This document shows, in pieces, positions 1-9,711 of a stretch of 64,000 nucleotides of DNA. The stretch lies in contig NZ_CP126107.1 in the NCBI RefSeq assembly GCF_030123365.1, positions 1,845,501 through 1,909,500 of the forward strand, written 5' to 3'. Within the stretch, counting starts at the first letter, position 1. Every line of letters begins with the position of its first letter. The notes under the pieces were generated by a model. The model was not told the DNA's origin, did not search any database, and saw nothing but the letters and a program-made list of their open reading frames with translations. Position numbers and translations under genes: made by a program. Source of the stretch: Neobacillus sp. SuZ13 (GTDB taxonomy: Bacteria; Bacillota; Bacilli; Bacillales; Cytobacillaceae).

Positions 1-36
1 TGTGTAAAAGTTTCAAATAAAGAGAGTGGGAACATA

Positions 37-756
37 ATGAAATATGTATTAATAACGGGAGCTAGTGGTGGAATCGGCCAAGCGATTGCGTATAACCTAG
101 CAGAAAAAGGCTATCATTTGTATCTGCATTACCATAAAAATAAACAGGCAATAAAGGAATTAATAAATAAACTGGAGTCCTACGGTGGGGAGTATATTCC
201 AATTCAAGCAAATTTAGCTGACCCTATTGGATATAAGAAGGTCTGTTCAGAAATATTTTCGTTAGATGCGATTATCCATTGCGGGGGCCAAAGTCAGTAT
301 GGACTTCTTGTAGATTTACAACAATCTGAAGCCGAAGCATTATTAAATGTTCATGTGTTAACGCCATTAATGCTCACAAAAGAGCTTCTTCCGAAATTAC
401 TTACTAAAGGAAATGGAAATATTGTGATGATTACCTCAATTTGGGGGCAAACAGGCGCGGCTTGTGAAGTGGCATATTCTACGGTTAAGGGTGCGCAAAT
501 TGCATTTGTTAAGGCATTAAGTAAAGAAGTTGCCATGAATGGTATTCGGGTAAATGCCATAGCCCCTGGAGCTATTGTAACTCCTATGATGGAAGGTTTT
601 GCACCAGAAGAAGTGGATCAGCTTTCTTATGAAATACCAATGGGGAGATTGGGCCAACCGGAAGAAATAGCGAGGAGTGTAGCATATTTGCTTTCCGAAG
701 ATTCTTCCTACATGACAGGACAAATCCTTGCAATAAATGGAGGGTGGTATACTTAA
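37..756 (+). CDS. ymfI: SDR-family oxidoreductase YmfI (3-oxoacyl-ACP reductase-like)
   Basis: Short-chain dehydrogenase/reductase of 239 aa. The Rossmann dinucleotide motif TGASGGIG lies at residues 7-14, and the catalytic set is Ser134, Tyr147 and Lys151 (YSTVK). The usual NAG motif is replaced by HCGG at 81-84, typical of a divergent FabG paralogue. The C-terminal end, LAINGGWYT, is the family's usual GG ending. It heads the conserved run ymfI-ymfJ-ymfK-rodZ-pgsA-cinA-recA, which identifies it as YmfI rather than the main FabG of fatty-acid synthesis. The substrate is unknown. A purine-rich AGAGAGTGGG precedes the ATG. Confidence 0.9.
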   Translation: MKYVLITGASGGIGQAIAYNLAEKGYHLYLHYHKNKQAIKELINKLESYGGEYIPIQANLADPIGYKKVCSEIFSLDAIIHCGGQSQYGLLVDLQQSEAEALLNVHVLTPLMLTKELLPKLLTKGNGNIVMITSIWGQTGAACEVAYSTVKGAQIAFVKALSKEVAMNGIRVNAIAPGAIVTPMMEGFAPEEVDQLSYEIPMGRLGQPEEIARSVAYLLSEDSSYMTGQILAINGGWYT

Positions 757-838
757 AAAATTCAAAAGTAACCAATGCATAGTTCCCTCCACTTCGTCAC
801 AAAATAACCTTGTACTAATTTAAAGGAGGGAAAAAACC

Positions 839-1096
839 ATGTCTGTTTTAGATAATTGGAAACAATGGGAGGACTTCTTAGCCGATCGTCTTCATCATGC
901 ACAAAATGAGGGTATGAGCGATGGAGCCATTAGTAACCTTGCTTTTCAAATTGGTGATTATTTATCAAACCAAGTAGAGCCAAAAAACGAACAAGAAAGA
1001 ATTCTTGCTGATCTTTGGTCAGTTGCAGATAAAGAAGAGCAACAGGCAATTGCAAATATCATGGTAAAATTGATTCAAAATAACGGCAGCCGTTAA
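839..1096 (+). CDS. ymfJ: DUF3243 family protein YmfJ
   Basis: Small acidic soluble protein of 85 aa with no signal peptide or membrane segment, preceded by a strong AAAGGAGGG site. Size, composition and position between ymfI and ymfK match B. subtilis YmfJ (DUF3243). The biochemical role of the family is unknown. A strong hairpin terminator follows at once, so it ends a transcript or attenuates reading into ymfK. Confidence 0.88.
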   Translation: MSVLDNWKQWEDFLADRLHHAQNEGMSDGAISNLAFQIGDYLSNQVEPKNEQERILADLWSVADKEEQQAIANIMVKLIQNNGSR

Positions 1097-1125
1097 AAGA
1101 GAGGAGGACTTTCTCCTCTCTTTTT
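1095..1125 (+). terminator. Rho-independent terminator after ymfJ
   Basis: A 12-bp stem AAAAGAGAGGAG / CTCCTCTCTTTT closes a 6-nt loop and is followed by T residues. It overlaps the end of the ymfJ stop codon. Confidence 0.88.
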
Positions 1126-1267
1126 GTATGCATTCTTTGAGGAATCTCCGTTAACGAGCGGAATATCTTTGTTTTTACTTTCATCTTCATCCAAAATCAT
1201 TTATTATAGGGGTTAGATAAGAAATTGTAAAAAAAATGTCGAAACTTCTTTTAAGGAGGTTTATTAC

Positions 1268-2056
1268 TTGAAAAAAGAATGGTATTTAGAATATGAGATT
1301 CAGAAGAACCGACCAGGCCTGTTAGGGGATATTTCATCACTGTTAGGAATGCTCTCTATTAACATTGTTACAATAAATGGTGTGGATGAAGGCCGTCGTG
1401 GATTACTCATTTTAGCAAAAGATGATGACCAAATTAAACGACTTGAGTCAATTTTACATACGATGGACACAATAAAACTAATTAAACTTAGAGAACCAAA
1501 ACTGCGTGACAGGCTTGCGGTAAGACATGGACGTTATATTCAAAGAGATGCGGACGATAAAAAAACCTTCCGTTTTGTAAGGGATGAACTTGGCTTATTA
1601 GTTGATTTTATGGCAGAATTATTTAAGAAGGAAGGCCATAAGCTGATTGGTATTCGCGGAATGCCTCGAGTTGGAAAAACAGAATCATTGGTGGCTGCAA
1701 GTGTTTGTGCAAATAAACGCTGGTTATTTGTGTCTTCCACTTTGTTAAAGCAAACAATCCGAAATCAATTAATTGAGGATGAATATAACGAAAACAATCT
1801 ATTTATTCTGGATGGAATTGTTTCCACCAGACGTGCTAATGAGCGTCATTGGCAGCTTGTCCGTGAAATCATGCGACTTCCGTCCGTAAAAGTCATCGAG
1901 CATCCTGATATTTTTGTTCAAAACTCAGAATATACACTAGATGATTTTGATTATATTATTGAGCTTAGGAATGACTCGGAAGAAGAGATTACATATGAGG
2001 TCGTTGATCAACATAATATGTTCTCCGGATCTGATTTTGGAGATTTTGATTTTTAA
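1268..2056 (+). CDS. ymfK: YmfK family protein (DUF3388; ACT-like plus P-loop-like region)
   Basis: Protein of 262 aa starting at TTG 1268, chosen because AAGGAGGT (1253-1260) is 7 nt upstream and no better start lies nearby. Residues 5-70 resemble an ACT-type ligand-binding fold (a PGLLGDISSLLG segment followed by a second beta-strand set). Residues 131-138 (GMPRVGKT) look like a Walker A loop. The C-terminus is acidic. Conserved next to rodZ and pgsA in Bacilli. Function is unknown; ligand binding is inferred from the fold only. Confidence 0.85.
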   Translation: MKKEWYLEYEIQKNRPGLLGDISSLLGMLSINIVTINGVDEGRRGLLILAKDDDQIKRLESILHTMDTIKLIKLREPKLRDRLAVRHGRYIQRDADDKKTFRFVRDELGLLVDFMAELFKKEGHKLIGIRGMPRVGKTESLVAASVCANKRWLFVSSTLLKQTIRNQLIEDEYNENNLFILDGIVSTRRANERHWQLVREIMRLPSVKVIEHPDIFVQNSEYTLDDFDYIIELRNDSEEEITYEVVDQHNMFSGSDFGDFDF

Positions 2057-2077
2057 TAAATTGGAAGGTGTTAACAG

Positions 2078-2974
2078 TTGACTGAATTAGGGAATCGACT
2101 AAAAGAAGCCCGATTAGCTAAAGGATTAAGCTTGGACGATTTACAATCCATGACGAAAATTCAAAAGCGGTATTTAATAGGTATTGAAGAAGGGAATTAT
2201 GCAAGCATGCCCGGGAATTTTTATGTTCGGGCATTTATTAAGCAGTATGCAGAGGCGTTAGCTCTTGATCCAGATGAAATTTTTGAAACCTATAAAGGTG
2301 AAATTCCTGCAAGCTTAAATGACGAATTGCCACAGCAATTGTCCAGAGTGAAAACACATAAATCGATTTCAGAAAGCAATTCTAAAATATTCGATATATT
2401 ACCCAAGGTTTTAATCGGTGTTTTTGTGATTGGAGTTGCCAGCCTGTTATATTATTTTGTATATAAACATGCGGGTGATAATACAAATGAATCGATTAAT
2501 AAGGAAAATGAACCGGTTAAAATTGTAAAATCGGAGAATCTTGAAAAAGAAAAAGTAGAAGAGAATAAAAAGGACGACACCGAAGAAAAGAAAGATACTA
2601 CAGAGCAGAAAGAGCAGAAAACAACAGTAGAAGAAACACCAAAACAAGAAATTACTGCTGTTAAAAGCAGTGGCAGGAATTCGACCTATGAATTAAAAAA
2701 TGCAGACAAGTTTGTTGTGAAGTTGGTTTCTAAAGGGCAGACTTGGGTTAGTATTAAAAATGGAAAAGGGAAATCCTTTTTTCAGGGATTATTAAAATCA
2801 GGTGATAATGAAAGTCAAACAGAGGATTTATCAGCAGAAAGCGAGGCTGTTCTTCGTATTGGAAATGCTGCTGATACTGATATCTTTGTAAATGATCAAA
2901 AGCTCGAGTATGCAGTGCCAGCGACTGCAAATGTTCAGAACATAACGATCCAATATGTTCTGAAAAACGAATAG
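2078..2974 (+). CDS. rodZ: RodZ-family cytoskeletal/helix-turn-helix membrane protein
   Basis: Protein of 298 aa starting at TTG 2078 with GGAAGGTG upstream. It has an N-terminal HTH_25/Cro-like domain (about residues 3-70), one transmembrane helix (about 111-128), a long Lys/Glu-rich linker (130-200) and a C-terminal extracellular beta domain (DUF4115). This is the architecture of RodZ, which links MreB filaments to cell-wall elongation; it corresponds to B. subtilis YmfM and lies just before pgsA as usual. The linker is low-complexity and tolerant of change. Confidence 0.92.
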   Translation: MTELGNRLKEARLAKGLSLDDLQSMTKIQKRYLIGIEEGNYASMPGNFYVRAFIKQYAEALALDPDEIFETYKGEIPASLNDELPQQLSRVKTHKSISESNSKIFDILPKVLIGVFVIGVASLLYYFVYKHAGDNTNESINKENEPVKIVKSENLEKEKVEENKKDDTEEKKDTTEQKEQKTTVEETPKQEITAVKSSGRNSTYELKNADKFVVKLVSKGQTWVSIKNGKGKSFFQGLLKSGDNESQTEDLSAESEAVLRIGNAADTDIFVNDQKLEYAVPATANVQNITIQYVLKNE

Positions 2975-2996
2975 TCATCTGTTGATGACTATTTTT
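2970..2996 (+). terminator. Terminator after rodZ
   Basis: A 10-bp stem AATAGTCATC / GATGACTATT with a TGTT loop, followed by TTTTCGCTTTT. It overlaps the rodZ stop codon. Confidence 0.8.
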
Positions 2997-3025
2997 CGCT
3001 TTTAATAATAAAACGGAGGAAAACT

Positions 3026-3610
3026 ATGAATATTCCGAATAGAATCACCGTATCAAGAATATTATTAATTCCAATATTCTTGATTGTTATGCTCGCTCCT
3101 TTTGATTGGGGCGACATGCATCTCCTGGGAACTGACCTTCCAGTGACCCATTTTGTAGGTGCATTGATCTTTATTTTAGCCTCATCAACTGACTGGGTTG
3201 ATGGGCATTATGCCCGAAAGTATAACCTTGTGACTAATATGGGGAAATTTCTCGATCCACTAGCCGATAAACTATTGGTCTCGGCTGCCTTGATTGTTCT
3301 CGTTGAATTGAATGATGTTTATGCACCTTCATGGATCGTGATTATTATTATTAGCAGGGAGTTTGCGGTAACAGGATTACGTCTCTTGCTTGCAGGGGAA
3401 GGCGAAGTTGTTGCGGCTAACATGCTTGGGAAAATTAAAACATGGGCGCAAATTGTCGCCATTTCAGCACTTTTATTACATAATATTATCTTTGCAATGA
3501 TTCCATTTCGTTTTGATATCGTGGCATTGTGGGTAGCGTTAATTTTTACGATTTGGTCTGGATGGGATTATTTTGCAAAAAATAGTCATGTCCTTAAAAA
3601 TTCAAAGTAA
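3026..3610 (+). CDS. pgsA: CDP-diacylglycerol--glycerol-3-phosphate 3-phosphatidyltransferase
   Basis: Phosphatidylglycerophosphate synthase of 194 aa. It makes PGP from CDP-diacylglycerol and glycerol-3-phosphate, the committed step to phosphatidylglycerol, at the cytoplasmic membrane. The full CDP-alcohol phosphotransferase motif is present: D56, D59-G60, A63-R64, G73, D77 and D81. Several hydrophobic helices flank it. A GGAGGA site lies 7-8 nt before ATG 3026. Length and position between rodZ and cinA match the family. Confidence 0.97.
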   Translation: MNIPNRITVSRILLIPIFLIVMLAPFDWGDMHLLGTDLPVTHFVGALIFILASSTDWVDGHYARKYNLVTNMGKFLDPLADKLLVSAALIVLVELNDVYAPSWIVIIIISREFAVTGLRLLLAGEGEVVAANMLGKIKTWAQIVAISALLLHNIIFAMIPFRFDIVALWVALIFTIWSGWDYFAKNSHVLKNSK

Positions 3611-3645
3611 GCTTTACTTACTAAGAAGAAAGGATGATGATTACG

Positions 3646-4899
3646 ATGAACGCTGAGATTATTGCAGTTGGTTCGGAGTTATTGCTCGGTCAAATTGTAA
3701 ATACGAATGCACGATTTTTGTCTCAGCAATTGGCGAATCTTGGGATTAATGTCTTTTTTCATACGGTAGTTGGTGATAATCCTGAAAGATTGGAATCGGC
3801 AATTGAATTAGCTGAGAAACGTGCAGATCTTATTATCTTTACGGGTGGCCTTGGACCAACAAAGGATGATTTAACGAAGGAAACAATTGCGCGCCACCTT
3901 GGAAAAGAACTTGTAATTGATGAGGATGCGTTAACTTCGATAGAATTGTACTTTAAACGAACAAATCGTGTAATGACAGAAAATAACCGAAAACAGGCAC
4001 TTGTATTAAGCGGGGCACATATTCTTCCAAATGATCATGGAATGGCTCCAGGAATGGTTATTGAAGCTAAGGACCACACCTATATGCTGCTTCCTGGCCC
4101 GCCTAAGGAACTTGAACCGATGTTTAGTCAATACGGGTGTCAGGCACTTTCTAAAGCAAACCTAGCTAAAGAGGTAATTGTTTCAAGGGTGTTAAGGTTT
4201 TTTGGAATTGGTGAAGCTGCCTTGGAAACCGAGATCATGGATTTAATTGATGCTCAGAGCAATCCAACGATCGCTCCGCTCGCTGGGGATGGGGAGGTTA
4301 CATTGAGGCTGACTGCAAAGCATGTAGATGGAAAAATAGCTCAGTCACTGCTCGATAATCTAGAAAATACCATTAATCAGCGTGTAGGTTCATTTTTTTA
4401 TGGATATGATCAAACTTCTCTTCTGGAAGAAGTAATGAAGACCTTACAGACACGAAAACTTACAATTACTGCGGCTGAAAGTTTAACCGGTGGACTGTTC
4501 CAACAGGGGCTGACCTCCATTTCAGGTGCAAGCTCCGTGTTCACAGGTGGAGTTGTCTGCTATTCAAATCAAGTAAAACAAGAGATTTTAAAAGTTCGGC
4601 AAGAAACGCTTGAAACACATGGTGCAGTAAGTGAACAATGTGCTAGGGAACTGGCTGAAAATGCGACCAAATTATTCAAAACGGATCTTGGGATTAGTTT
4701 TACTGGTGTAGCAGGTCCTGAAGAACTTGAGGGCAAGCCAGTTGGTACTGTATTTATTGGGATTGCAATAAAGGGAAAGCCAACCATTGTTGAAAAACTT
4801 ATCCTTGGCGGAACCAGAGAAGCAAACCGCGGTCGTGCCGTAAAATATGGATGCCATTTTCTCCTACAATTGTTAAAAGAGTCACAGAATGCTAAATAG
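3646..4899 (+). CDS. cinA: Competence/damage-inducible protein CinA
   Basis: Two-domain protein of 417 aa: an N-terminal MoaB/Mog-like domain (about residues 1-170) and a C-terminal PncC nicotinamide-mononucleotide deamidase domain (AAESLTGG..., then FTGVAGP). It is linked to pyridine-nucleotide salvage and, in competent Bacillus and Streptococcus, recruited with RecA. An in-frame ATG at 3634 abuts the AGAAAGGA ribosome site, so ATG 3646 ([15 protein letters not shown]) is preferred. It lies directly before recA as in B. subtilis, but a strong terminator separates them here. Confidence 0.94.
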   Translation: MNAEIIAVGSELLLGQIVNTNARFLSQQLANLGINVFFHTVVGDNPERLESAIELAEKRADLIIFTGGLGPTKDDLTKETIARHLGKELVIDEDALTSIELYFKRTNRVMTENNRKQALVLSGAHILPNDHGMAPGMVIEAKDHTYMLLPGPPKELEPMFSQYGCQALSKANLAKEVIVSRVLRFFGIGEAALETEIMDLIDAQSNPTIAPLAGDGEVTLRLTAKHVDGKIAQSLLDNLENTINQRVGSFFYGYDQTSLLEEVMKTLQTRKLTITAAESLTGGLFQQGLTSISGASSVFTGGVVCYSNQVKQEILKVRQETLETHGAVSEQCARELAENATKLFKTDLGISFTGVAGPEELEGKPVGTVFIGIAIKGKPTIVEKLILGGTREANRGRAVKYGCHFLLQLLKESQNAK

Positions 4900-4917
4900 T
4901 ATTCTGTGACTTTTTTT
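4881..4917 (+). terminator. Terminator between cinA and recA
   Basis: A perfect 10-bp stem GTCACAGAAT / ATTCTGTGAC with a 10-nt loop and seven following T residues. The cinA stop codon lies in the loop. Confidence 0.9.
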
Positions 4918-5048
4918 GAATAGATTTGGATATTCGGAAAAGTTAGACAGTGGATGAACCTAACTTTATCTGCTAACCAAAGTCGCAAAAATTTACAAAA
5001 AGGATAGAGAATTACCTAAAATTACATCAAAGTTGCTTTGAAAATAAA

Positions 5049-5062
5049 CGAATGAATGTTCG
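5049..5062 (+). promoter_or_regulatory. LexA (DinR) SOS box upstream of recA
   Basis: CGAATGAATGTTCG matches the Bacillus LexA consensus CGAAC-N4-GTTCG at all but one base. It lies 108 bp before the recA start, where recA carries its SOS operator in Bacilli. A looser TCGACAAATATTCGA follows at about 5073 and may be coincidence. SOS control of recA is established for the group; this site is inferred from match and position. Confidence 0.8.
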
Positions 5063-5169
5063 TTTTTTTACTCGACAAATATTCGAAAAGCGGTTATATT
5101 ATTTATAGGAATTAATTTAATAGATTATAGCAATTAGCTTGTGTTTATATATAAGGGAGGAAATGATTC

Positions 5170-6213
5170 GTGAGTAATGATCGTAAAGCGGCCTTAGAAA
5201 TGGCGTTAAAGCAAATAGAAAAGCAATTTGGTAAAGGTTCCGTCATGAAGATGGGAGAAAAGACGGACACGAAGATTTTAACGAGTCCAAGCGGCTCATT
5301 AGCACTTGATGCAGCGCTTGGAGTGGGTGGATATCCTCGAGGCCGTATTATTGAAGTGTATGGCCCTGAGAGCTCTGGTAAAACAACGGTTGCTTTACAT
5401 GCAATTGCTGAAGTTCAAGCAAATGGTGGACAAGCCGCATTTATTGATGCTGAACATGCCCTTGACCCAACCTATGCCCAAAAATTGGGTGTTAACATTG
5501 ATGAGTTATTATTATCACAGCCTGATACGGGTGAACAAGCACTTGAAATCGCGGAGGCATTAGTACGAAGCGGAGCCATTGATATTCTTATCGTTGACTC
5601 TGTAGCCGCACTGGTTCCAAAAGCGGAAATTGAAGGGGAAATGGGAGATTCTCACGTTGGTTTACAAGCACGTCTAATGTCACAGGCACTTCGTAAACTA
5701 TCTGGAGCGATCAACAAATCTAAGACAATCGCAATCTTTATTAACCAAATCCGTGAAAAAATTGGTGTAATGTTCGGGAATCCTGAAACCACACCTGGTG
5801 GTCGTGCGTTAAAGTTTTATTCAACAGTCCGTCTTGAAGTGCGCCGTGCGGAAGCGTTGAAGCAAGGAACTGACATTGTTGGGAATAAAACCAAAATTAA
5901 AATCGTAAAGAATAAGGTTGCTCCGCCTTTCCGTACAGCAGAAGTAGATATTATGTATGGCGAAGGGATTTCTAAGGAAGGCGAGATAGTTGATCTAGGC
6001 TCCGAATTAGATATCGTTCAAAAGAGCGGTTCATGGTATTCCTATAACGATATTAGAATTGGTCAAGGCCGTGAAAACGCAAAGCTGTACTTAAAGGAAA
6101 ACCCTGATATTCGTCTCCAGATTCAAACGAAAATCCGTGAACATTATGGCTTAGACGGTGAAAAGTTTGTAACTGAAACAGACGATGATGAACAATTTGA
6201 ATTAATTGATTAA
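5170..6213 (+). CDS. recA: Recombinase RecA
   Basis: ATP-dependent strand-exchange protein of 347 aa, the usual length. Walker A GPESSGKT is at residues 65-72, followed by the L2-region segment [19 protein letters not shown]. The C-terminus is acidic. It starts at GTG 5170 with GGGAGG 8 nt upstream. It acts in homologous recombination, and its filament stimulates LexA self-cleavage. Own promoter with a LexA box upstream and a strong terminator downstream suggest a monocistronic unit. Confidence 0.99.
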   Translation: MSNDRKAALEMALKQIEKQFGKGSVMKMGEKTDTKILTSPSGSLALDAALGVGGYPRGRIIEVYGPESSGKTTVALHAIAEVQANGGQAAFIDAEHALDPTYAQKLGVNIDELLLSQPDTGEQALEIAEALVRSGAIDILIVDSVAALVPKAEIEGEMGDSHVGLQARLMSQALRKLSGAINKSKTIAIFINQIREKIGVMFGNPETTPGGRALKFYSTVRLEVRRAEALKQGTDIVGNKTKIKIVKNKVAPPFRTAEVDIMYGEGISKEGEIVDLGSELDIVQKSGSWYSYNDIRIGQGRENAKLYLKENPDIRLQIQTKIREHYGLDGEKFVTETDDDEQFELID

Positions 6214-6220
6214 TTAATGT

Positions 6221-6255
6221 AAGAGCAAAGCTAATTATGGTTTTGCTCTTTTTTT
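6221..6255 (+). terminator. Terminator after recA
   Basis: Stem AAGAGCAAA / TTTGCTCTT with a 12-nt loop, followed by a T run. Confidence 0.87.
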
Positions 6256-6370
6256 ACAAAATATATTTTATTTACAATTATATAATCATAAAAATGAAAT
6301 AGATTTTGGCCTGTGGATTGAAAAATGATGTCCTATTCTAAATATTTCAAAAAGCCAATAGGACTAAGCC

Positions 6371-6399
6371 TTGACAATGAATATTCCCACCTTTACAAT
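6371..6399 (+). promoter_or_regulatory. Sigma-A promoter for rny
   Basis: TTGACA (6371-6376), a 17-bp spacer and TACAAT (6394-6399) make a near-consensus sigma-A promoter about 140 nt before the rny start. Just upstream lies an inverted repeat GTCCTATT (6330-6337) / AATAGGAC (6357-6364) that could be an operator. Together with the recA terminator this accounts for the 325-bp recA-rny gap. The long 5' leader holds no obvious ORF. Confidence 0.75.
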
Positions 6400-6538
6400 T
6401 AACATGTATATTTTACATTTTTGGTATTATTACAATCCGAAAAAAGCCTTGGTGCTTGCTGTATGTTGAGTCTAAACAATGTACATGCCGACACTTAAAA
6501 AATGTAACAAAAGTTCATAGCAAGAGGAGGTGTAACGA

Positions 6539-8098
6539 TTGGATTTAATTACTATCATCTCCATTTTGCTTGGCCTTATCGTCGGTGCCGTTGTTGGCTA
6601 TTTTGTTCATAAATCCATTGCTGAAGCAAAAGTAGCAGGTGCAAAGAATGCTGCTGAGCAGATTCTTGAAGATGCGAAACGTGATGCTGATTCATTGAAA
6701 AAAGAAGCTTTGCTAGAAGCAAAGGATGAAATTCACAAGCTTCGTACAGAAGCAGAACGTGAGGTTCGTGAACGAAGAAATGAAATGCAAAAACAAGAAA
6801 ACCGTTTACTGCAAAGAGAAGAGAATTTAGATCGAAAAGAGGAAACGTTAAACAAGCGTGAAAATCTTTTAGAAAAGAAGGATGATTCTCTAAACCAAAG
6901 ACAACAGCATATTGAAGAGATGGAAAGCAAAGTGGACGAGTTGGTACGAAAACAACAAACTGAACTCGAACGAATTTCAAGCTTAACGCGCGAGGAAGCG
7001 AAAGCCATCATTATCGACAGAATGGAGCAGGAATTAACCCATGACACTGCCATAATGATTAAGGAAAGTGAGAATCGTGCGAAAGAGGAAGCAGACAAGA
7101 AAGCGAAGGAAATTCTTTCGCTAGCAATCCAGCGTTGCGCTGCTGACCATGTTGCGGAAACGACTGTCTCTGTCGTCAACCTGCCAAATGACGAAATGAA
7201 GGGCCGTATTATTGGCCGTGAAGGAAGAAATATTCGTACGCTAGAAACGTTAACAGGAATTGATTTAATTATTGATGATACTCCTGAAGCTGTTATTCTA
7301 TCAGGTTTTGATCCTATTCGCCGCGAAACGGCTCGCTTAGCACTAGAGAAATTAGTTCAAGACGGGCGTATCCATCCAGCACGAATAGAGGAAATGGTAG
7401 AAAAATCTCGTCGCGAAGTGGATGAATATATTCGCGAGGTTGGTGAGCAAACCACCTTTGAAGTGGGTGTTCATGGACTTCATCCAGATCTTATCAAAAT
7501 TCTTGGCCGCTTGAAATTCCGTACAAGCTATGGTCAAAACGTCTTGAAACATTCAATGGAAGTAGCACAGCTATCTGGATTACTTGCTGCTGAATTGGGT
7601 CAAGATGAAACTTTAGCACGTCGTGCGGGCTTGCTTCATGATATTGGGAAGGCGATTGACCATGAAGTGGAAGGCAGCCACGTAGAAATTGGTGTTGAAC
7701 TAGCAACAAAATACAAGGAACACCCTGTAGTCATTAATAGTATTGCATCACACCATGGGGATACAGAGCCAACGTCTATCATTGCTGTTTTAGTTGCTGC
7801 TGCTGATGCATTATCAGCTGCAAGACCAGGTGCACGTAGTGAGACGCTTGAAAACTATATCCGCCGTCTTGAAAAGTTAGAGGAAATCTCTGAGTCTTAT
7901 GAAGGTGTAGAGAAATCTTTTGCCATTCAAGCAGGACGTGAAGTACGTATTATTGTTAGACCTGATTCCGTTGATGATCTTGCTGCTCATCGATTAGCGC
8001 GAGATATTCGTAAGCGCATTGAGGAAGAACTTGATTATCCTGGACACATTAAAGTAACAGTTATCCGAGAAACGCGGGCTGTTGAATATGCGAAATAA
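6539..8098 (+). CDS. rny: Ribonuclease Y
   Basis: Membrane-anchored endoribonuclease of 519 aa that starts bulk mRNA decay and matures operon transcripts. It has an N-terminal membrane helix (about residues 3-23), a long Glu/Lys/Arg-rich coiled coil (about 30-200), a KH domain ([15 protein letters not shown], near 222-236) and an HD domain with H367-D368 (LLHDIGKA). It starts at TTG 6539 with AGAGGAGGTG upstream. The rny-ymdB neighbourhood is conserved in Bacilli. RicA, encoded at 14460, is one of its known specificity partners. Confidence 0.98.
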   Translation: MDLITIISILLGLIVGAVVGYFVHKSIAEAKVAGAKNAAEQILEDAKRDADSLKKEALLEAKDEIHKLRTEAEREVRERRNEMQKQENRLLQREENLDRKEETLNKRENLLEKKDDSLNQRQQHIEEMESKVDELVRKQQTELERISSLTREEAKAIIIDRMEQELTHDTAIMIKESENRAKEEADKKAKEILSLAIQRCAADHVAETTVSVVNLPNDEMKGRIIGREGRNIRTLETLTGIDLIIDDTPEAVILSGFDPIRRETARLALEKLVQDGRIHPARIEEMVEKSRREVDEYIREVGEQTTFEVGVHGLHPDLIKILGRLKFRTSYGQNVLKHSMEVAQLSGLLAAELGQDETLARRAGLLHDIGKAIDHEVEGSHVEIGVELATKYKEHPVVINSIASHHGDTEPTSIIAVLVAAADALSAARPGARSETLENYIRRLEKLEEISESYEGVEKSFAIQAGREVRIIVRPDSVDDLAAHRLARDIRKRIEEELDYPGHIKVTVIRETRAVEYAK

Positions 8099-8128
8099 AG
8101 CGGTGCACATGCACCGCTTTATTTTTTT
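8097..8128 (+). terminator. Terminator after rny
   Basis: A 10-bp stem AAAGCGGTGC / GCACCGCTTT with an ACAT loop, then a T run. It overlaps the rny stop codon. Confidence 0.9.
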
Positions 8129-8211
8129 GGGGGAGTGCTTATTCGATTAAATAAAGTTTGAATGTGATACAATTAAAACATTAACAATTTTTCTTGATGA
8201 GAGGAATAAAA

Positions 8212-9009
8212 ATGAATCTACTTTTTATAGGTGATGTTGTAGGGTCACCAGGCCGTGATATGGTAAAGGAATACTTGCCAAAATTAAAAGAAAAATATCG
8301 TCCGCATTTTACCATTATAAATGGGGAAAATGCAGCTGGCGGTAAAGGAATTACTGAAAAAATTTATCGTGAATTTTTAGGATATGGTGCGCAGGCTGTA
8401 ACTCTTGGTAACCACTCGTGGGATAACCGTGAGATCTTTGAGTTTATTGGTTCAGCCAAAAATATGGTTAGACCAGCGAATTTTCCTGAAGGAACACCAG
8501 GAAAAGGAATGGCGTTTTTTAAAGTAAATGATTTAGAAGTTGCCGTCATTAATTTGCAAGGGAGAACTTTCATGGCACCATTGGACTGCCCCTTTAAAAA
8601 GGCAGACGAATTAATTGAAATTGCCAGAGAAAGAACCCCGTATATTTTTGTGGATTTTCATGCGGAAGTAACAAGCGAGAAACAGGCAATGGGATGGTAC
8701 TTGGATGGGAGAGTATCAGCGGTAGTGGGGACGCATACACATGTTCAGACAGCCGATAGCCGCATTCTGCCAAATGGCACAGGGTATTTATCCGATGTGG
8801 GCATGACTGGTCCGTATGACGGCATTCTAGGGGTGGAGAGAGAGGCTGTTCTTAAAAGGTTCCTTACAAGCCTGCCAGTTCGATTTGAAGTAGCTGCAGG
8901 AGGAAGAAATCAGCTTAGTGCAGTTGTTATTGAGTTAGACCGAAAAACAGGATTTACAAAAAAAATACAACCTATATTAATAAACGACGATCATCCGTTT
9001 TATTCTTAG
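8212..9009 (+). CDS. ymdB: YmdB calcineurin-like phosphoesterase (cyclic-nucleotide phosphodiesterase)
   Basis: TIGR00282-type metallophosphoesterase of 265 aa. Dinuclear metal-site motifs are GDVVGSPG at the N-terminus, NGENAAGG, GNHSWD, DFHAE and GTHTHVQTAD. In B. subtilis YmdB is needed for biofilm and nanotube formation and for late adaptive gene expression. ATG 8212 is used (MNLLFIGD) because AGAGGA at 8199-8204 is correctly spaced; an in-frame TTG at 8194 lies upstream of that site. Confidence 0.94.
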   Translation: MNLLFIGDVVGSPGRDMVKEYLPKLKEKYRPHFTIINGENAAGGKGITEKIYREFLGYGAQAVTLGNHSWDNREIFEFIGSAKNMVRPANFPEGTPGKGMAFFKVNDLEVAVINLQGRTFMAPLDCPFKKADELIEIARERTPYIFVDFHAEVTSEKQAMGWYLDGRVSAVVGTHTHVQTADSRILPNGTGYLSDVGMTGPYDGILGVEREAVLKRFLTSLPVRFEVAAGGRNQLSAVVIELDRKTGFTKKIQPILINDDHPFYS

Positions 9010-9036
9010 GCTGTGATAAATCTTATTGTTTGGCAC

Positions 9037-9171
9037 CCTGTTGATTGGAGTGGAAGGCGCGAAGACTCCTGCGGGAGGACGGGGCAGGGGAGACCCCGCA
9101 GGAGCGTAGCGACGAGGAGGCTCCCCGGACCGCCCGCGGAAAGCGAAGCGCCTGGAGCGGAAATCAACAGG
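9037..9171. repeat. GC-rich interspersed repeat, copy 1
   Basis: A 135-bp GC-rich island in an AT-rich gap. The ends are a perfect 10-bp inverted repeat, CCTGTTGATT (9037-9046) and AATCAACAGG (9162-9171). Inside is a second dyad, CTCCTGCGGG (about 9066-9075) and CCCGCAGGAG (9095-9104). It shares GCACGAAGACTCCTGCGGG-like and CTGGAGCGGAAATCAACAGG segments with copy 2 at 28248. The pattern resembles the small palindromic intergenic repeats scattered through many Bacillaceae genomes. It encodes no protein; folding into an RNA or cruciform structure is inferred. Confidence 0.85.
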
Positions 9172-9224
9172 CAAATTTAAACAGAGCAAATACTTAAAAA
9201 GAAAATTGATTTTGCTATTAGTTT

Positions 9225-9258
9225 AGCTCCAGCTCCTAGGCGCTGGAGCTTTTTTTTT
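9225..9258 (+). terminator. Terminator downstream of ymdB and the repeat
   Basis: Stem AGCTCCAGC / GCTGGAGCT with an 8-nt loop and nine T residues. With the repeat upstream it accounts for the 365-bp ymdB-spoVS gap. Confidence 0.88.
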
Positions 9259-9374
9259 GTCCAAGCCGGAATATGTTATTTTACAACTGAATATAGTAGC
9301 AGTGGAATGTTATAACCTGATTTGTTCATGAAACTGCTCATGCGGGATCGGGATTTTCTAAGGAGGAGCTAGAA

Positions 9375-9635
9375 ATGGATATATTAAAAGTTTCAGCAAA
9401 ATCTAATCCTAATTCTGTAGCTGGTGCGCTTGCCGGGGTTCTGCGTGAAAGAGGTGCAGCGGAAATACAGGCAATTGGGGCGGGTGCATTGAATCAAGCC
9501 GTTAAGGCAGTAGCGATTGCTCGAGGATTTGTAGCACCTAGCGGAGTTGATTTAATTTGTATCCCTGCGTTTACCGATATTTTAATTGACGGGGAAGAAC
9601 GCACAGCTATCAAACTAATTGTAGAACCGCGTTGA
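9375..9635 (+). CDS. spoVS: Stage V sporulation protein S
   Basis: Alba-like small protein of 86 aa that begins MDILKVSAKSNPNSVAGALA, essentially identical over this stretch to SpoVS of other Bacilli. SpoVS is needed for completing sporulation and influences septation. AAGGAGGAGC lies just upstream of ATG 9375. It follows ymdB as in B. subtilis and has its own downstream terminator. Confidence 0.97.
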   Translation: MDILKVSAKSNPNSVAGALAGVLRERGAAEIQAIGAGALNQAVKAVAIARGFVAPSGVDLICIPAFTDILIDGEERTAIKLIVEPR

Positions 9636-9679
9636 AAGAGATAGACTTTTGACAAGAAAAAACAAATATTAATTAATAC

Positions 9680-9711
9680 TACCTGCTTGTATAATCAAGC
9701 AGGTATTTTTT
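9680..9711 (+). terminator. Terminator after spoVS
   Basis: A 10-bp stem TACCTGCTTG / CAAGCAGGTA with a 6-nt loop (TATAAT), then TTTTT. Confidence 0.9.

Noticed and set aside
2447..2647. Minus-strand Phe-rich frame inside rodZ
   Set aside because: It is the complement of the Lys/Glu linker; low-complexity shadow.
5073..5087. Second LexA box before recA
   Set aside because: TCGACAAATATTCGA departs from the consensus in both half-sites.
6576..7179. Long minus-strand frames inside rny
   Set aside because: They are mirror frames of the biased Glu/Lys coiled-coil codons; no ribosome site and no homology.
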